In this document: piece by piece, positions 63,963-64,000 of the stretch
Layout of the letters: the number at the start of each line of letters is the position of its first letter
Position numbering within the stretch: position 1 is the stretch's first letter
Source of the DNA: DASSSQ01 sp963839285
Lineage (GTDB): Bacteria; Actinomycetota; Thermoleophilia; Gaiellales; Gaiellaceae
DNA length: 64,000 nucleotides
Assembly (NCBI GenBank): GCA_963839285.1
Contig: CAWIUN010000022.1
Span: forward strand, 114,559 to 178,558
Direction of reading: 5' to 3'
Translations under genes and position numbers: made by a program
The notes under the pieces: generated by a model
What the model was told of the DNA's origin: nothing
Seen by the model: the letters and a program-made list of their open reading frames with translations, nothing else
Database searches by the model: none

Positions 63963-64000
63963 GGTCGGTCGCGGCACCGGGCTCGCCGCCCTTCGGTCGC

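Overview
The window is about 64 kb of very GC-rich, almost gap-free bacterial DNA. Its gene content and order (rplM-rpsI-glmM-glmS, guaB-guaA, a type-2 pyrF, an acpS-NAD(P)HX repair operon, AfsR/LuxR-like cyclase-ATPase regulators, large secreted subtilases) point to a high-GC actinobacterium. The style of several orphan secreted and membrane proteins suggests the Thermoleophilia (Gaiellales/Solirubrobacterales). That placement is inference, because no rRNA or tRNA gene is visible to anchor it.

Layout. 0-9.4 kb: end of a large membrane protein, a DUF2269 membrane protein, an M23-like peptidase, a cyclase/NB-ARC/TPR regulator, a two-component pair on the minus strand, and two orphan membrane/secreted proteins. 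9.4-9.6 kb: a 171-bp element with terminal inverted repeats. 9.8-15.4 kb: fabI divergent from a secreted subtilase, then a nitroreductase and an SDR. 15.4-22.3 kb: a minus-strand alr / CCA-family / methyltransferase cluster, an HAD-acpS-nnr operon, ArfB and a dehalogenase-type HAD. 22.3-30 kb: a LysR regulator, a secreted TIM-barrel-like protein, the rplM-rpsI-glmM-glmS operon and an MFS exporter. 30-36.9 kb: fasciclin, a uracil-DNA glycosylase, TerC behind a probable manganese riboswitch, a phospholipase-D-type protein, a hybrid histidine kinase and a hydrolase. 37-50.9 kb: guaB-guaA, pfkB, a D,D-carboxypeptidase, LysM, pyrF, hup, pyrE, roadblock, YihY, fhs, and the murI-rph-mgtC-rdgB operon. 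50.9-55.9 kb: secreted hydrolase, DUF72, an orphan secreted protein, hydrolase-rhodanese. 55.99-56.94 kb: a wrecked IS110-family transposase with abnormal base composition. 57-63.8 kb: GST-like, hemerythrin-like, GNAT fusion, AlkA-like glycosylase, an HAD phosphatase, and a homogentisate dioxygenase / flavin oxidase / FAA-hydrolase operon.

Two sequence-wide properties matter to any reader. First, more than 20 otherwise good genes, including essential ones such as glmS, guaA and murI, are broken by single extra G or C bases. This looks like uncorrected sequencing or assembly indels rather than gene decay, so such genes are reported as one CDS with the break noted. Second, at least fifteen genes carry a TANNNT hexamer 6-10 nt upstream of the start codon with no Shine-Dalgarno sequence, the pattern expected of leaderless transcripts. 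Other genes (M23, glmS, terC, fasciclin, hup, GST-like) have strong Shine-Dalgarno sites.

Non-coding novelties are concentrated at gene ends: a five-copy palindrome with core GTGACNNTTCGTCAC, an inverted-repeat family with core CTNAGAACTCGAACCG, and two tandem 68-bp units between murI and rph that each begin with the same ATGAGCCG that starts rph.
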